Notes: generated by a model not told the origin, from the sequence alone. 64,000 nucleotides of DNA from Monoplex corrugatus (GCA_030674185.1 JAPXFY010000026.1:49340246-49404245), one strand, 5' to 3'. Positions 8,691-19,609 are shown, counted from the stretch's first letter. Translations and numbers: made by a program.

Positions 8691-9060
8691 GTCCGTTTAC
8701 GTAAGATGTGTTTATATTGGCAGACCGTGTAACTGAACAGGTCTATTTCTATCGGCTGTTCTGACGTAAGAGGTCTATTTGTGTTCCTTCTAGTGACACA
8801 AGAGGTGTATATCTGCCTTGTTGTGTAAGATAGCTATTTCCGTGGGCAGTTCTTGTGACGTGAAAGGTCTGTTGCTGTCCGCACTTGTTGTAACCATAGA
8901 GGCCTATTTCTGTTAGCAGTCCTTTCCATAAACAGGTTTGCAGACAGTTTTTTTCATGTGACTGATCTATTTTTAAAAACCGGTGGAGCGTGTTTTACTG
9001 GTAAATTATTGACTACATTTTTTTTTCTGTTGAGTGACGTGTGCCTCTTGGATTGGTCTT
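8690..9060. repeat. Degenerate ~45-bp repeat (TTGTGACGTAAGAGGTCTAT)
   Basis: About eight poorly conserved units built around CTTGTGACGTAAGAGGTCTA and 'tttctgttggcagtt'. It is a clearer version of the T-rich repeats in the first kilobase. The short open frames (8958-9203 and its reverse) have no recognisable features. Confidence 0.5.
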
Positions 9061-9221
9061 CTGTTCCGCATGAAAACCCGTTCCACATGATGGCGACCAG
9101 TTGGCCTGTTTTGTCCAGTCGTTATGACTGGAGAGTGCATCATTCGACGTTTCCACGAACACATTGTCTGCTATTGTGTCTTGAGAACTTTGTCTGTTCA
9201 TAGTTGTGACCGTAACTTTAC

Positions 9222-9290
9222 AGAACTGATTATATGGCTCTAGTAGTCGGCTGGGCTATAATATGAACTGAACTGAATAGAGAACTGATT
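9222..9290 (+). mobile_element. 49-bp I-LINE tail micro-insertion with TSD
   Basis: Bases 9232-9280 are ATATGGCTCTAGTAGTCGGC and the rest of the LINE tail, ending in GAACTGAACTGAAT. Perfect 10-bp duplications AGAACTGATT lie at 9222-9231 and 9281-9290. Inside the tail the AAGCA of 'ctataagcaatatg' is missing. Confidence 0.85.
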
Positions 9291-9324
9291 CAGACTCGTA
9301 GGCCTTTTTCTTCTTTCTTCTTCG

Positions 9325-9436
9325 TCATATGGCTTTAGTAGTCGGCTGGGCTATAAACAATATGAGCTTAACTTGAACTTCTTTTTCCTTCTTCTTTGAC
9401 GTGGTGTTGGCCCTGATATGACTATAGTAGTCGTTT
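9325..9436 (+). mobile_element. Two adjacent I-LINE tail fragments
   Basis: A first tail fragment (CATATGGCTTTAGTAGTCGG ... CTTAACTTGAACTT) is followed at about 9399 by a second one starting TTTGACGTGGTGTTGGCCCT. The second runs without a break into the 22-bp minisatellite, so it looks like the seed of that array. Confidence 0.75.
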
Positions 9437-10468
9437 GGGCTATAAGCAATATGAACTTGGGCTATAAGCAATATGAACTTGGGCTATAAGCAATATGAAC
9501 TTGGGCTATAAGCAATATGAACTTGGGCTATAAGCAATATGAACTTGGGCTATAAGCAATATGAACTTGGGCTATAAGCAATATGAACTTGGGCTATAAG
9601 CAATATGAACTTGGGCTATAAGCAATATGAACTTGGGCTATAAGCAATATGAACTTGGGCTATAAGCAATATGAACTTGGGCTATAAGCAATATGAACTT
9701 GGGCTATAAGCAATATGAACTTGGGTTATAAGCAATATGAACTTGGGCTATAAGCAATATGAACTTGGGCTATAAGCAATATGAACTTGGGCTATAAGCA
9801 ATATGAACTTGGGCTATAAGCAATATGAACTTGGGCTATAAGCAATATGAACTTGGGCTATAAGCAATATGAATTTGGGCTATAAGCAATATGAACTTGG
9901 GCTATAAGCAATATGAACTTGGGCTATAAGCAATATGAACTTGGGCTAAGCAATATGAACTTGGGCTATAAGCAATATGAACTTGGGCTATAAGCAATAT
10001 GAATTTGGGCTATAAGCAATATGAATTTGGGCTATAAGCAATATGAATTTGGGCTATAAGCAATATGAACTTGGGTTATAAGCAATATGAATTTGGGTTA
10101 TAAGCAATATGAACTTGGGTTATAAGCAATATGAACTTGGGCTATAAGCAATATGAACTTGGGCTATAAGCAATATGAATTTGGGCTATAAGCAATATGA
10201 ACTTGGGTTATAAGCAATATGAACTTGGGCTATAAGCAATATGAATTTGGGCTATAAGCAATATGAACTTGGGCTATAAGCAATATGAACTTGGGTTATA
10301 AGCAATATGAATTTGGGCTATAAGCAATATGAACTTGGGCTATAAGCAATATGAATTTGGGTTATAAGCAATATGAACTTGGGCTATAAGCAATATGAAT
10401 TTGGGCTATAAGCAATATGAACTTGGGCTATAAGCAATATGAATTTGGGCTATAAGCAATATGAACTT
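9437..10468 (+). repeat. 22-bp minisatellite derived from the I-LINE tail
   Basis: About 47 head-to-tail units of 22 bp: GGGCTATAAGCAATATGAAC plus two T residues. One unit near 9944 lacks two bases (GGGCTAAGC), which agrees with the total of 1032 bp. The variants are almost all C-to-T transitions (GGGTTATAAG, GAATTT), and they increase towards the right half of the array. The unit equals the end of the I-LINE 3' tail, and the array is immediately preceded by a tail fragment in the same orientation. No open frame of interest. Confidence 0.97.
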
Positions 10469-10474
10469 GAACGT

Positions 10475-10790
10475 CTTCTCCTCCTCCTCCTTCTCCTTTT
10501 AATTTGTGAAGAGTCATTCGGGCGCCGCACTGAAGAACTGTTCACTTGATTCTTCCAACTTTGTCGATTGTGTGCCAAAGCCTGGGTCTCTGCTAATGGT
10601 TTCTCTGTCCATTCCGCAGTGTTGTTAGTCCATCGATTTTTTTTCTGTCTTTTCCTTCGTCCCCTTCCCTCAACGGTTCCCTGGAGGATTGATTTAGCAA
10701 GGCCACTGGATCTCGTTATGGCCATGCCAAGACGGTAAGCAGTCATTTTGTAAAGTAAAAGATGTGTGATCACTCGTCTTGTGCGGTTTC
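10475..10790 (-). mobile_element. RTE family B 3'-end fragment
   Basis: On the minus strand the frame encodes ITRSSGLAKSILQGTVEG, then KNRWTNNTAEWTEKPLAE, and ends in a (GGA/GAG)n tail at 10475-10500. The TRSSGLAK..LQGTV segment matches the C-terminal part of the longer minus-strand RT at 32567-33691. This is therefore the last ~100 codons of another copy, 5'-truncated. No catalytic part is present. Confidence 0.75.
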
Positions 10791-10959
10791 ATGTAAAGGC
10801 GTCTTAGAGGGTAGGATGGTCTTTTCTCTAGCAGCCAGCAGCCCACGATAATTATACTGTGAAGGGAAGGAGTGACTGTTTCGTCACAACTGCTGAGCCA
10901 TTAGATTTTGCAGTCATGCCCACAATACTTAGTGACGTCATCCTTTTTTGGGGTAGGTG

Positions 10960-11120
10960 GGTATTGATCCATCATCAATCTATTTTAATGTATTTGTATT
11001 CTGTGTTTGTGTATACATCCCTCGGTGATGAAATGGGTGGAGTGGCTAACATCAGAGGCATACCTTTAGGTTGTTTGTGTGAACGAAATACGTATACTTA
11101 ATTTTCTTTGCGATATTTCT
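10960..11120 (+). mobile_element. D dispersed repeat, internal/3' fragment
   Basis: Carries 'atgtatttgtattctgtg', GTGATGAAATGGGTGGAGTG, a divergent 'gaacgaaatacgtatactta' and ATTTTCTTTGC. It is cut short before the tail, just left of the next D copy. Confidence 0.5.
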
Positions 11121-11149
11121 TTTTTTTTTTTTTTCTAGGGACATCCCCT

Positions 11150-11767
11150 CACTCCCCTTCCCTCCCCATTGGGGATGCCAGGGACTTTTTCAGTATGATA
11201 ATATCCCCCACCTTCTGGAAATTCTGTGCTAGAAAGTTCCTATTTTCCGTCACTCAATTTGTTTCTGCCATGTTTGTTTGCTTTGACACTTCTTCCTGTT
11301 ATTATCCGTGTTGCTGGGCCATTCACTTGTAAGTGTTCGATGAAGTCTTACGTATTTTCTCTTAGAAGTGATAATTCTCTTAGAAGTGATAATTCTCTTA
11401 GGATTGATAATTTGGAACATGTATTAAGTGCATTTTTGGCTCTAGCAAGTGCGAAGTGTATAGGAAATTTTTGGGTAGTTTGGGGCTGTTTTCATGTGTT
11501 TCAATGTCCTTAGTTATGTTTAAATGTGTATACGAGTGGGTTTTTTTTAAAAATCCCCTGAGTGATAAGTTGGACGGAGTGGTCAACTCCAAGGACATTT
11601 CCTTAGATTATGTGGCCGAATGCATAGATACGCACACTTTTCTTTTCCTTTTTTTTCCAGTTTGATATTTTTACGTGTTTTGACAGTTATAGATAGCCCT
11701 GATATGACAGTTATAGCCCTGATATGACTATGTAGTCGTCTGGGCTTTAAAACCAAAATAACAAAAT
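11150..11767 (+). mobile_element. D dispersed repeat, near full length
   Basis: Starts with CCCCATTGGGGATGCCAGGG, a small C/G inverted repeat typical of the D 5' end. It continues through 'tttcagtatgataatatccc', 'ttctggaaattctgtgct', GATAATTTGGAACATG, TTATGTGGCCGAATGCATAG and the tail CGTCTGGGCTTTAAAACC. Internal slippage is visible: CTCTTAGAAGTGATAATT is repeated at 11358-11395, and 'gatatgacagttatagccct' is partly duplicated near 11690-11725. Confidence 0.85.
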
Positions 11768-11848
11768 CATTAAGTTAGAATCAGTCAGAGTCTAAAAATT
11801 CCACATGCACACATAGATACACATAAATACAACCACACACATATATAT

Positions 11849-13888
11849 AGCTCTAGTAGTCGACTGGGCTATAAGCAATAAACTTGAACTTGGCTGGGCT
11901 ATAAGCAATAGGAACTTGAACTTGGCTGGACTATAAGTAATAGGAACTTGAACTTGGCTGAGCTATAAGCAATAAACTTGAACTTGGCTGGGCTATAAGC
12001 AATAGGAACTTGAACTTGGCTGAGCTATAAGCAGTTTGAACTTGGCTGGGCTATAAGTAATAGGAACTTGAACTTGGCTGGGCTATAAGCAATAAACTTG
12101 AACTTGGCTGGACTATAAGTAATAGGAACTTGAACTTGGCTGGGCTATAAGCAATAGGAACTTGAACTTGGCTGGGCTATAAGCAATAGGAACTTGAACT
12201 TGGCTGGGCTATAAGCAATAAACTTGAACTTGGCTGGACTATAAGCAATAGGAACTTGAACTTGGCTGGGCTATAAGTAATAGGAACTTGAACTTGGCTG
12301 GGCTATATGCAATAGGAACTTGAACTTGGCTGGGCTATAAGCAATATGGACTTGAACTTGGCTGGGCTATAAGCAATAGGAACTTGAACTTGGCTGGGCT
12401 ATATGCAATATGGACTTGAACTTGGCTGGGCTATAAGCAATAGGAACTTGAACTTGGCTGGGCAATAAGCAATATGGACTTGAACTTGGCTGGGCTATAA
12501 GTAATAGGAACTTGAACTTGGCTGGGCTATAAGCAATATGGACTTGAACTTGGCTGGGCTATAAGTAATAGGAACTTGAACTTGGCTGGGCTATAAGTAA
12601 TAGGAACTTGAACTTGGCTGGGCTATAAGCAATAGGAACTTGAACTTGGCTGGGCTATAAGCAATATGGACTTGAACTTGGCTGGGCTATAAGCAATAGG
12701 AACTTGAACTTGGCTGGGCTATAAGCAATAGGAACTTGAACTTGGCTGGGCTATAAGCAATAGGAACTTGAACTTGGCTGGGCTATAAGCAATAGGAACT
12801 TGAACTTGGCTGGGCTATAAGCAATAAACTTGAACTTGGCTAGGCTATAAGTAATAGGAACTTGAACTTGGCTGGGCAATAAGCAATATGGACTTGAACT
12901 TGGCTAGGCTATAAGCAATAGGAACTTGAACTTGGCTGAGCTATAAGCAATAGGGACTTGAACTTGGCTGAGCTATAAGCAATAGGAACTTGAACTTGGC
13001 TGAGCTATAAGCAATAGGAACTTGAACTTGGCTAGGCTATAAGCAATAAATTTGAACTTGGCTGAGCTATAAGCAATAGGAACTTGAACTTGGCTGGGCT
13101 ATAAGCAATAGGAACTTGAACTAGGCTGAGCTATAAGCAATAGGAACTTGAACTTGGCTGGGCTATAAGCAATAGGAACTTGAACTTGGCTAGGCTATAA
13201 GCAATAGGAACTTGAACTAGGCTGAGCTATAAGCAATAGGAACTTGAACTTGGCTGAGCTATAAGCAGTAAACTTGAACTTGGCTGGGCTATAAGCAATA
13301 AATTTGAACTTGGCTGAGCTATAAGCAGTAAACTTGAACTTGGCTGGGCTATAAGCAATAAATTTGAACTTGGCTGAGCTATAAGCAGTAAACTTGAACT
13401 TGGCTGGGCTATAAGCAATAAATTTGAACTTGGCTGAGCTATAAGCAGTAAACTTGAACTTGGCTGAGCTATAAGCAATAAATTTGAACTTGGCTGAGCT
13501 ATAAGCAGTAAACTTGAACTTGGCTGAGCTATAAGCAGTAAACTTGAACTTGGCTGAGCTATAAGCAGTAAACTTGAACTTGGCTGAGCTATAAGCAATA
13601 AATTTGAACTTGGCTGAGCTATAAGCAGTAAACTTGAACTTGGCTGGGCTATAAGCAATAAATTTGAACTTGGCTGAGCTATAAGCAGTAAACTTGAACT
13701 TGGCTGAGCTATAAGCAATAAATTTGAACTTGGCTGAGCTATAAGCAATAGGAACTTGAACTTGGCTGGGTTATAAGCAATAAATTTGAACTTGGCTGAG
13801 CTATAAGCAGTAAACTTGAACTTGGCTGGGCTATAAGCAATAGGAACTTGAACTTGGCAGGGCTGTAAGCGGTATGAACTTGAACTTG
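11849..13888 (+). repeat. ~31-bp minisatellite derived from the I-LINE tail
   Basis: Roughly 65 units of about 28-33 bp, consensus GGCTGGGCTATAAGCAATAG then GAACTTGAACTT. Variants have AATAAACTTG, AATATGGACTTG or GCAGTAAACTTG at the variable centre. The left end begins AGCTCTAGTAGTCGACTGGG, which is more of the LINE tail than the unit itself, so the array starts as an ordinary tail insertion. A long minus-strand frame (13227-13910) translates to a repeated LLLIAQPSS peptide and is a by-product of the unit length, not a gene. Confidence 0.95.
13241..13740 (+). repeat. Higher-order 60-bp dimer block within the minisatellite
   Basis: Here the array is arranged as alternating 30-bp units, one with GCAGTAAACTTG and one with GCAATAAATTTG, in a strict 60-bp register for about eight repeats. 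Three successive 60-bp blocks starting at 13261 are identical. This indicates recent amplification of a dimer rather than of single units. Confidence 0.9.
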
Positions 13889-14175
13889 ATCCGCACATAC
13901 GCGTACACACCTGTGTCTACAAAACTTGATAATCTCGTGCATAAGGTAACAGCAGGGGACGTGTGTTGCTACCGACCGCCATTACGTCTGTCGTGTGTAT
14001 AGAACAGCGGCATCCGGGTTTCACGTTTGAATAAGCATAAAGATGTTAATATTTGAAAATTATGCAGGAAACCTGTTCCATTGCTTGCTACCGATACTGG
14101 AGAATTTTAGATAAATCTAAGAACAAGTAGAACAGAAGAAGAGCAGCAATGAGAAAAAGACCTGAAAACAATTCT

Positions 14176-14317
<142 letters not shown>

Positions 14318-14495
14318 CCTGATCTGATTTTACGTGTTTTTCTTTAATCGCATTCTAGATTTTGTAAGGTTGACGGTGAGCATGGTTTTTAACTGTTGTC
14401 TTTTATCTTAACGTTTTGTCTTTTGTTTGACGTGGTGGTAGCCCTGATATGGCTCTAGTAGTCGGCTGGGCTGCAACCAATATGAACTAAACTCA
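14318..14495 (+). mobile_element. I-LINE 3'-UTR tail insertion in an ACGC microsatellite
   Basis: CTGATCTGATTTTACGTGTT through TTGACGGTGAGCATGG to TCGGCTGGGCTGCAACCAAT. ACGCACGCAC lies on both sides, which may be a TSD but cannot be told from the microsatellite itself. About 175 bp of 3' UTR, with no coding part. Confidence 0.85.
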
Positions 14496-14610
14496 ACGCA
14501 CGCACGCATACACACACGCGCTCGCGGGCACACGCACACACACTCTCCCCTCTCTCCCCCTCTCCCCCTCTCTCTCTTCGCTCACCCACACACACACACA
14601 CGCGCGCACG
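14496..14610. repeat. CA/CGCA and CT microsatellite
   Basis: ACGCACGCATACACACACGC, then CTCTCCCCCTCTCC, then (CA)n and CGCGCGCACG. Confidence 0.9.
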
Positions 14611-14835
14611 AGGGAAAATTACAACCCATAAACAAACTTACAAAAAACTTCGATGTCAATTTGTCCTCTAACTAAAGTGCAAGATGAGACTTACTAGCAC
14701 ATACTACACAAACCTTAACACAATACCACGAGAAAGTACAGCAGACAACTGTACAAGCTACAAGTGTTGCAGGATGCCTACAAGGCTAACAACATCAGAC
14801 GCCCCGCCCCGGCCCGGCCCGGCCCGTTCTTGAAT
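14611..14835. other. Single-copy gap ending in a GGCCC repeat
   Basis: About 170 bp of A-rich DNA without any gene or repeat that I recognise, followed at 14800-14826 by a (CCCGG)n tract (GCCCCGCCCCGGCCCGGCCC). The tract is G-rich on the minus strand and could adopt unusual structure. Confidence 0.5.
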
Positions 14836-14956
14836 GCTTGGACTTGCACGATCTAAGAAAGAAGCACTATCCGACGGACTCCTGAAAGAACCTCTTCAGA
14901 GACATTCCACCAGTTTTTACATGAGACGAATATATTTCACCAGATATGACTTTACG

Positions 14957-17900
14957 GTTCTCCGACATATATCCATCCTGCAAAAGGTACACTTTCTTGT
15001 TTGGATTTATCAGTGTGTGATGTTTCGCTGGTTTTGGACTATGAGTGGAAAGTTCTGGATGATCTCCATGGAAGTGATCATCTTCCAGTTGTCTTAACAA
15101 ATCCAAGCTTTAGACTCGAGTCTCTACCGGAGCACTTTGTTTTTCGTAGGTCTGACTGGGATTTGTTGGAGAGGGCTGTCCTGAGTGATTTGGAGGAAGA
15201 AAGGGTCCTGCAGAGTGATGATCCAGTAAACACTCTGACGCAGATCATCATGAGTAACACTCTGACGCAGATCATCATGAGTAACACTCTGACGCAGATC
15301 ATCATGAGTAACACTGACGCAGATCATCTGAGTAACACTCTGACGCAGATCATCATGAGTAACACTGACGCAGATCATCATGAGTAACACTCTGACGCAG
15401 ATCATCATGACCTGTGCCAAACGAGCAATTCCCACATCATCAAAGAAAGCGCACGTGCATAAAACTCCGTGGTTTACTGTAGAATGTAAACGGATAAAAC
15501 AAGAACGCAAGAAAGCTCAACGTCGCGTGTTTCAAAGTCCATCGGCGGATAATGTTCGAGCTCATCAAAAACTACGAGCAAAGTCAAGATACATCTTTAA
15601 AAGAAACAAACAACAGTCCTGGAGAAACTTCTGCTCGAAATTAACATCCCGAACTCCTAAAAAGAAAGTATGGAAAATTATCAAACAAATTAAAGGGAAA
15701 AACACCTGTCCCTCTGTCCACCATCTGAAAGTGTCAGATTGTTCTGATTACTGACAAAAAAGCCATCTCTAACATGTTGGCGTCTACCATCGAAAAGAAC
15801 TCTTCCGCAGCAAATAAATCGGCGGTCTTCCGGAAACACAAATCGGTGAAAGAAAAGAGAGCTTGTGACTTCGTCTCTGATAACACAGAAGAGTACAATC
15901 TTCCACTGACATTAGGAGAATTAAAAGACGCTCTTGTGACTTGCTCTGACTCTTCTCCTGGCTTGGATGAAGTTCATTATCAACTGGTGAAGCATCTCCT
16001 GGAAAAGGGTTTGGACATTCTGCTGAAAGTGTACAATTACATATGGACGACAGGATTCTTTCCTCCCTCATGGCGGAAAGCCCTGATCGTCCCTATACCT
16101 AAACCTGGAAAGATGTATCTAATCCATTAATTACGACCAATAGCCCTAACCATTTGTCTGTGCAAAGTGATGGAGAAAATGGTCAATAAGAGACTGATGT
16201 GGAAACTGGAGAATGACGGCATCTTGGCCAAAGAATGCGGTTTTCGCAAGCACCATTCCACAGTAGATCATTTAATTCGTCTTGAAACAACCATCCGTAA
16301 TGCATTTCTGCAGAAACAGCATGTAGTGGCTATCTTCTTTGATTTAGAGAAAGCCTATGATACCACTTGGAAATCAGGAATTCTTATGGATGTACACGAA
16401 TTGGGTTTTAGGGGTCACCTACCTACATTTATCCAAAAGTTTTTGGCCGATAGGCAATTTCAAGTGCGGGGTGGTACTGCTCTGTTGGACATCCATGGGC
16501 AAGAGCTGGGTGTACCACAAGGGAGATTCTCTCTCCTGCGCTGTTCAGTTTCAAGATCAACAACATAGTCAAATCAGTACAGCAGGGCTCGGACTGCTCC
16601 CTGTTTGTGGACGATTTTGCAGTTTACGCAAGTGGAAGCTTCTATGCAAGCGTTCAGCGACGACTGCAGTTGTGTGTAGATAAGATCCAGCAGTAGGCAG
16701 AGACAAATGGCTTTACCTTTTCCGCAACCAAAACACAGTGTATTCACTTTCATAACCTGCGAGAATTCTTTGCTGCTCCAGAAATTCGTCTGGGAAAGTG
16801 CATCATTCCAGCTGTAAAAGAAGCTAAATTTTTGGGCTTGATTTTTGATGAAAGTTGAACTTCTCAGTCATATCCAACATCTAAAAACATCTTGCCAGAA
16901 AGCTCTGAATATTCTTCGAGTTGTAGCTCATAACAGACTGGGGTGCCGACAAGAAAACACTACTACACCTGTACAGAGCTTTAATTCGCTCTAAACTGGA
17001 ATATGGCTGTTAGTATATTGTCTGCGAGAGCGTCGTACCTAAAGGCACTTGATCCCATTCACCATCAAGGGCTGCGCCTATGTCTTGGTGCATTCAGAAC
17101 AACTCCTGTGTATAGTTTGTATGCAGAGGCAGGGGAGCCCTCCCTGAGCAACCGTAGACTGAAACTAAGTTTAAATTTCTGTTTGAAACTGTTCTCTGAA
17201 CCGGAAAATCCAGCCTACGCTGTGTCTTCAACCCCAGATTTGAAAGTGACTTTGAAAAACATCCAAAAGTGACTCCTCCTTTGGGGCTATGTATCCGTCC
17301 CCATTTGGAAAAGGCAGATATAAATTTAGCAGTTGTTAACGACTTCTCCAAATTTCCAGATAGTCCACCATGGACGTTGAAAACACCGAAGGTTTGCTTC
17401 CTTCCGTAAAGACAATACCAGTGCACTGGCATACAAATCGTTTTATGCAGAATTATGTGAAAAATCTCCATTATCCCGCAGAATCTTCACTGGTGGGTCC
17501 AAGTGTGATGAAGGTGTGGCTGCCGCTGCCTTCTGCTCCGAGATTCCCAATGGAGCATTTTCAAAACGTATTCCATCTGACAGTTCGGTTTACACTGCTG
17601 AACTGACTGCTCTGGTTTTAGCACTAAAAATGGTGTCCCAATCCAAACACAAAGAGTTTCTCATTTTTTCTGACTCCCTTTCTGCTTTGCAGGCAATCGC
17701 TTGTGAAATTCTTTGAACTGTAATTCTACTCTAGCAGATGACGGTTACGAGATTGTTTTTGCCTGGATTCCTGGCCATATTGGTATTGGAGGCAATGAAA
17801 AGGCTGATTACCTGGCCAAGAAGGCTACAATGGCAAAGATGGCAAAGTCCGTGATCCCTTACACAGATGTCAAATCGAAAGTACACAGTTACGTAAGAAA

Positions 17901-18256
17901 TCTGTGGCAGGAGAATTGGAATAAACAGACAGATAACAAACTCTTCCAAATCCGCCCTAACCTGAAAGAAATTCTCCCATCTGCTGCAGGAAACCGTAAG
18001 AGACAGTATTATGTAGGTTACGCACGGGTCACACATCCTACACTCACTCGTACCTTTTGAAAAATGAAGAAGCACCATGGTGTATACCGTGTGATGAGCC
18101 TTTGAGCATCCGACACCTCCTCCTCGATTGCTGGGACTTGTACGATGTGAGACAAAAGCACTACACGGCAGATTCCTTAAAGGAGCTCTTCCGAGACGTC
18201 CCTCCTGATGCAATATTCCAGTTTTTACAAGAAATCAATAGATTTCACTTGATGTA
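14957..18256 (+). pseudogene. I-type LINE ORF2 (partial EN, RT, RNase H, CCHC)
   Basis: Non-LTR polyprotein cut by many frameshifts. Recognisable parts: the end of the endonuclease (about 14957-15200); a basic linker (KRIKQERKKAQRRVF); RT motifs including RKALIVPIPKPGK, AIFFDLEKAYDTTW (motif A, about 16340) and FVDDFAVYASG (motif C, about 16608); and the thumb (LRLCLGAFRTTPVYSLYAEA). RNase H has SVYTAELTALVLALKM and a DSLSALQAI motif (about 17580-17700), and FAWIPGHIGIGGNEKADYLA (about 17758). Near the end is the knuckle CIPCDEPLSIRHLLLDC. The first RNase H aspartate is altered: FTGGSKC replaces FTDGSK. Neighbouring frames must be joined repeatedly, so no functional protein is possible. Confidence 0.85.
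15228..15410 (+). repeat. Seven-fold 27-bp tandem repeat inside ORF2
   Basis: Seven units of AACACTCTGACGCAGATCAT plus CATGAGT, with 24-bp and 25-bp variants at units 4 and 6. The corresponding site in the longer I copy (29453-29478) has a single unit. At 27 bp the unit encodes a 9-residue repeat (NTLTQIIMS) in the ORF2 frame. It is a private expansion of this copy. Confidence 0.95.
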
Positions 18257-18423
18257 ATTTTACGTGTTTTTCTTTAATAGCATTTTAGATTTGCAAGGTT
18301 GACGATGAGCATGGTTTTTATCTGTTTATCTTAACGGGTGTTCTTTTCTTTTTGACGTGGTGTTAGCCCTGATATGGCTCTAGTGGTCAGCTGGGCTATA
18401 AGCATTATGAATTGAATTGAATT

Positions 18424-18880
18424 CTGTTACTCCCATTGTGCTGCCTTGTTCCTTTGCTTTGTCTTTTCTTCTTATCATTTTCTGCCTGGCTTGTCCATTC
18501 ACCCATATGTATCCGATACAGTCTTACGTACGTTTTCTTTGGATTGATAATTGGGTACATGTACTGCGTGCATTTTTGGCTCAAGGGAGGTGAGATATGC
18601 GAAAACAATTTTAGATAACTTAGGCCTGTTTTTATACATGTTTTGTTGGCCTTAGGTATGGTTATATTTGTGTTGTATTCATGTGTGTTTTTAAAATCAC
18701 TAGTGCTATAAATTGGACGGAGTTGGCATGTCCCTCGGATTATGTGCGCGAATGCATTGATATGTGTACTTTAATTTTCTTTTTTTTTCCTGTTGAAGTT
18801 TTGTATGTTTTTAAGCGGTTATAGCCCTGATATGGCTCACGCATCGGCTGGGCTTTGAACAACAAATATGAAATGAAATC
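18424..18880 (+). mobile_element. D dispersed repeat, 5'-truncated
   Basis: Begins within the 'tgccttgttcctttgctt' section. It has GATAATTGGGTACATG, 'gtgcatttttggctcaaggg', TTATGTGCGCGAATGCATTG, GTGTACTTTAATTTTC and the tail GCATCGGCTGGGCTTTGAAC. It directly follows the I-type copy. Confidence 0.85.
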
Positions 18881-18887
18881 TCAACGA

Positions 18888-19030
18888 GCCCATAGTTCGC
18901 TCAGCTCTGGGTAGAAGCTGGTGGGGCTTAAAAGAAAACCCACAATAATGATTTTTAGGTGTGATGGGATTCGAACCAAGGCCTTTACTTTGTTAGTCCG
19001 TCAGCGCTAATCACTGCCCTACATCACGAC
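18888..19030 (-). mobile_element. tRNA-derived SINE head, minus strand
   Basis: On the minus strand: an A-box-like TTAGCGCTGACGG, a canonical B box GGTTCGAATCCC, then SINE body matching the 'caacgagccca...gttc' segment shared with 1766, 3237 and 61633. About 140 bp remain; the rest of the body is missing. This is not a functional tRNA, because the acceptor and anticodon stems do not close. Confidence 0.7.
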
Positions 19031-19089
19031 AACTGATCTTAATCTTGTATCTTTTTGGTTTGTGGAATGGAGGATGGCCCTGAAGGCAC

Positions 19090-19212
19090 AGGACGTGTCA
19101 GCAAACGCGCACGCACACGGACGGGGGCGCACGCAACACACACGCGGACGCGCGTGCACGCATACACACGCCGTGTGCGCCACACGGCCGCGTGCGCGCA
19201 CACGGACGCACG

Positions 19213-19245
<33 letters not shown>

Positions 19246-19496
19246 GCACACCACACACGCGCGTGCCACACACACACTCCCCCCTCTCTCTCTCTCTCCT
19301 CACACACACACACACACACACATACACGCACGCACACAGACACACACACACGTAAGCACCACACGCACGCAACACACGCACACACACACACAGCACACAC
19401 ACACACCACACCAGCACACACACACACACACACACCAGCACAACACACACCAGCACACACACACCAGCCACACACACACACACCACACACACACAC

Positions 19497-19532
<36 letters not shown>

Positions 19533-19564
19533 CACACACACATACACACACCATCACACACACA

Positions 19565-19609
<45 letters not shown>

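Larger units (their letters stand above)
14836..18423 (+). mobile_element. I-type LINE, decayed and rearranged copy
   Basis: Compared with the longer copy at 26915-32514. It opens with a diverged piece of the ORF2 3' end (14836-14956, GACTTGCACGATCTAAGAAA ... TTTCACCAGATATGACTTTA) and switches at 14956/14957 to the endonuclease region (GTTCTCCGACATATATCCAT). It then follows ORF2 through reverse transcriptase and RNase H to the 3' UTR, ending CAGCTGGGCTATAAGCATTA and (GAATT)n. ORF1, the 5' UTR and the first part of ORF2 are absent. The junction looks like insertion next to, or recombination with, an older copy. A D repeat follows directly. Confidence 0.9.

Noticed and set aside
9437..10468. 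Regular 22-bp repeats resembling a CRISPR array
   Set aside because: The units are directly adjacent with no spacers, the DNA is eukaryotic, there are no cas genes, and the unit is identical to the LINE 3' tail.
13227..13910. 227-codon minus-strand frame encoding a repeated LLLIAQPSS peptide
   Set aside because: The repeat unit happens to be open on the minus strand where units are multiples of three. It is a by-product of the LINE-tail minisatellite with no start context or domain.
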